In this document: one piece after another, positions 14,688-15,775 of the stretch
How the letters are laid out: the number at the start of each line of letters is the position of its first letter
How positions within the stretch are numbered: the stretch's first letter is position 1
Source of the DNA: CADEFX01 sp050260355
GTDB taxonomy: Bacteria; Pseudomonadota; Alphaproteobacteria; Rhizobiales; Hyphomicrobiaceae
Assembly: GCA_050260355.1 (NCBI GenBank)
Contig: JBLNBZ010000090.1
Coordinates: 1-15,775 of the forward strand
Direction of reading: 5' to 3'
Length of the DNA stretch: 15,775 bases
Program-made: the position numbers and the translations under genes
Notes under the pieces: generated by a model
The model's database searches: none
What the model was told of the DNA's origin: nothing
The model's input: only the letters and a program-made list of their open reading frames with translations

Positions 14688-14704
14688 CCGCGCCGGCAGC
14701 GCGG
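14688..14704 (+). terminator. Hairpin just after the second TadE-like gene
   Basis: CCGCGC (14688-14693), loop CGGCA, GCGCGG (14699-14704) forms a perfect 6-bp GC stem two bases after the stop codon. There is no T-tract after it. Position supports a 3' end of the plus-strand pilus transcript; sequence support is moderate. Confidence 0.4.
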
Positions 14705-14719
14705 ACCAGTATTGCGGAA

Positions 14720-14749
14720 TTGCGGGACCGGCAGAAAACCTCCTATTGT
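14720..14749 (+). promoter_or_regulatory. Possible promoter of the TetR-family gene
   Basis: TTGCGG (14720-14725) and TATTGT (14744-14749) with an 18-base spacer lie 36 bases before the regulator ATG. The small tandem ATTGCGGA/ATTGCGGGA (14711-14727) overlaps the -35, but no clear palindromic operator was seen. Confidence 0.3.
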
Positions 14750-14785
14750 GCTGGTTGAAGCCTGTTCATCACATGCAAAAGCGCC

Positions 14786-15409
14786 ATGGGTCGCCGTTCG
14801 ACACACACGCCCGACCAGCTGCGCGAGCTCATTCTCAATGCGGCTCGATCAATCATTGAGACCAACGGGCTGGCCGGCCTGTCCGCGCGCGAGATTGCGC
14901 GCCGCATCGGATACTCACCCGGCACGATCTACAATATGTTCGAGAACCTCGACGATGTCGTCTTGCACGTCGAGGCCCGCGTGCTCGACGAGTTGGACGC
15001 GCGCCTGGCGGCGGCCTTGACCGACAATGCCCCGCAAGATCGCGCGGCGCGCCTTGCCGCGGCCTACCTGGCGTTTACACACGAGCACCCGAAACTCTGG
15101 AACCTGCTGTTCGAGCACTACATGCCTGGCGGCAGCGATACGCCGCCCTGGTATCAGGAGCGGCTCGAGCTGCTGATGAACCGAGTCGAGACTGCCCTCG
15201 CTCCGCTGTTTCCGCCGGGGGCGGAGGCGGAGCGCAAGCGGGCCGCGCGCGTCCTATGGGCCGGCGTGCACGGCATCACGTCGCTATCCACCACCAACAA
15301 GCTGTCGAATATCACCGCTGAGGCGGCAGGGCCGTTCGTCGACGACCTCGTCAAGAACTACCTGGCGGGCATAGCGGCCAATGCCGCGAGCAGCCGCAGC
15401 AGCCCCTGA
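14786..15409 (+). CDS. TetR/AcrR-family transcriptional regulator with WHG-type C-terminal domain
   Basis: TetR-family DNA-binding regulator, 207 residues. The N-terminal three-helix domain covers about 10-60, with the helix-turn-helix LSAREIARRIGYSPGTIYNMF at about 32-52. The C-terminal ligand/dimerisation domain contains WAGVHG at 158-163, the motif that gives the WHG (TetR_C_33-like) domain its name. These proteins are usually repressors released by a small molecule, often controlling their own or neighbouring genes. No neighbour here is an obvious target: upstream are pilus genes on the same strand and downstream is a convergent small gene. The ribosome binding site is poor, so the start is taken from the typical TetR N-terminus. 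Confidence 0.9.
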   Translation: MGRRSTHTPDQLRELILNAARSIIETNGLAGLSAREIARRIGYSPGTIYNMFENLDDVVLHVEARVLDELDARLAAALTDNAPQDRAARLAAAYLAFTHEHPKLWNLLFEHYMPGGSDTPPWYQERLELLMNRVETALAPLFPPGAEAERKRAARVLWAGVHGITSLSTTNKLSNITAEAAGPFVDDLVKNYLAGIAANAASSRSSP

Positions 15410-15425
15410 GCGTTCGCCTCTCCGG

Positions 15426-15617
15426 CTAATTGGGCTCACTCTTGCGTGGCCAGGGAGCTCCGGCACGAGTCGTGCTGATCGACGCTACCGGATCACTGGC
15501 GGGGAACGAATCGGCCAGCGCTTGATCCAGCTCACGCTCTCGAATTGCTTCGGCGTCGTCATGCTTCTCGTTACCTGCCTTCGACTTCCGGCCAGGCAAG
15601 TGCTGGGTATTCTCCAT
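15426..15617 (-). CDS. Small conserved protein with SFPASDP motif, function unknown
   Basis: A 63-residue hydrophilic, charged protein without signal peptide or membrane segment. The core ELDQALADSFPASDPVA (about 29-45) matches the ELDxALxxSFPASDP pattern that I recognise from small uncharacterised alphaproteobacterial proteins. The start is well supported: AAGGAG at 15624-15629 lies six bases before the ATG. It converges on the TetR gene with 16 bases between the stop codons. The motif, the ribosome binding site and the clean start together make this a real gene despite its size. No function can be assigned. Confidence 0.8.
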   Translation of the reverse strand: MENTQHLPGRKSKAGNEKHDDAEAIRERELDQALADSFPASDPVASISTTRAGAPWPRKSEPN

Positions 15618-15711
15618 AACCCACTCCTTGAACTCCGACCCCTACCTGGAAAGTAGGAAAGCCGAGCCCAAGTTCCAGCTATGGAGACGCTATTCGTCCT
15701 GTTTTGGCGTA

Positions 15712-15735
15712 TTCGTGATCGAGTTCGTGATCGAG
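15712..15735. repeat. Tandem 12-bp duplication at the right edge
   Basis: TTCGTGATCGAG occurs twice head to tail (15712-15723 and 15724-15735). The unit is a multiple of three. In one minus-strand frame it would encode a repeated Ser-Ile-Thr-Asn just before a stop at 15690-15692. Whether it lies in a gene entering from outside the window cannot be decided here. Confidence 0.7.
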
Positions 15736-15775
15736 CCTGTTGAAATACCGGAGGCAGAGGGCTCGCTCTTCTGCT

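Noticed and set aside
14786..15617. TetR gene and small convergent gene as a toxin-antitoxin pair
   Set aside because: They are convergent rather than co-transcribed, and the small protein has no toxin or antitoxin motif.
1..15775. Search for CRISPR arrays, tRNA or rRNA genes, insertion sequences and integrases
   Set aside because: No spaced direct repeats, clover-leaf sequences, transposase motifs or flanking target duplications were recognised by eye; a tRNAscan or IS database search was not possible.

Overview
The window is GC-rich chromosomal DNA that looks alphaproteobacterial, most likely Hyphomicrobiales (Rhizobiales). The clues are the Caulobacter-style cpa gene order, a CpaD-type pilus lipoprotein, a free-standing secretin-N-domain protein beside the pilins, and a small protein with the SFPASDP signature. 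The genus cannot be fixed from sequence alone. No RNA genes, insertion sequences, integrases or CRISPR arrays were seen.

Layout. Left edge (25-1047, +): an HtrA-type serine protease with one PDZ domain. It converges on an NAD-dependent aldehyde dehydrogenase (1374-2894, -), with a strong GC hairpin between them. From 3149 to 12432 on the minus strand is one Tad/Flp pilus cluster. In transcription order it is flp (12432-12256), a second flp (12118-11942), cpaA prepilin peptidase, cpaB/rcpC, cpaC secretin, cpaD lipoprotein, cpaE/tadZ, cpaF/tadA ATPase, tadB and tadC. Divergently, on the plus strand from 12784, are a periplasmic protein made of a single secretin-N domain and two TadE-like pseudopilins. 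The right end holds a TetR-family regulator with a WHG-type C-terminal domain (14786-15409, +) and a convergent 63-residue protein (15617-15426, -).

How it works together (family knowledge applied to this locus). Flp prepilins would be cut by CpaA after the Gly of the GATA-(V/I)-EY motif and assembled on the TadB/TadC inner-membrane platform. CpaF/TadA powers assembly and CpaE/TadZ positions it. The fibre leaves through the CpaC secretin with CpaD and CpaB, and the TadE-like proteins act as minor pseudopilins. No TadG-type large minor pilin and no TadD-type TPR lipoprotein lie inside the window.

The system is a recognisable, apparently intact Tad locus rather than a new one. The parts worth a second look are regulatory and architectural: a structured flp leader with mutually exclusive hairpins, a hairpin between the two flp copies, a CtrA-like direct repeat ahead of cpaB, the duplicated secretin-N domain, the pseudo-receiver in CpaE, and the small SFPASDP protein.
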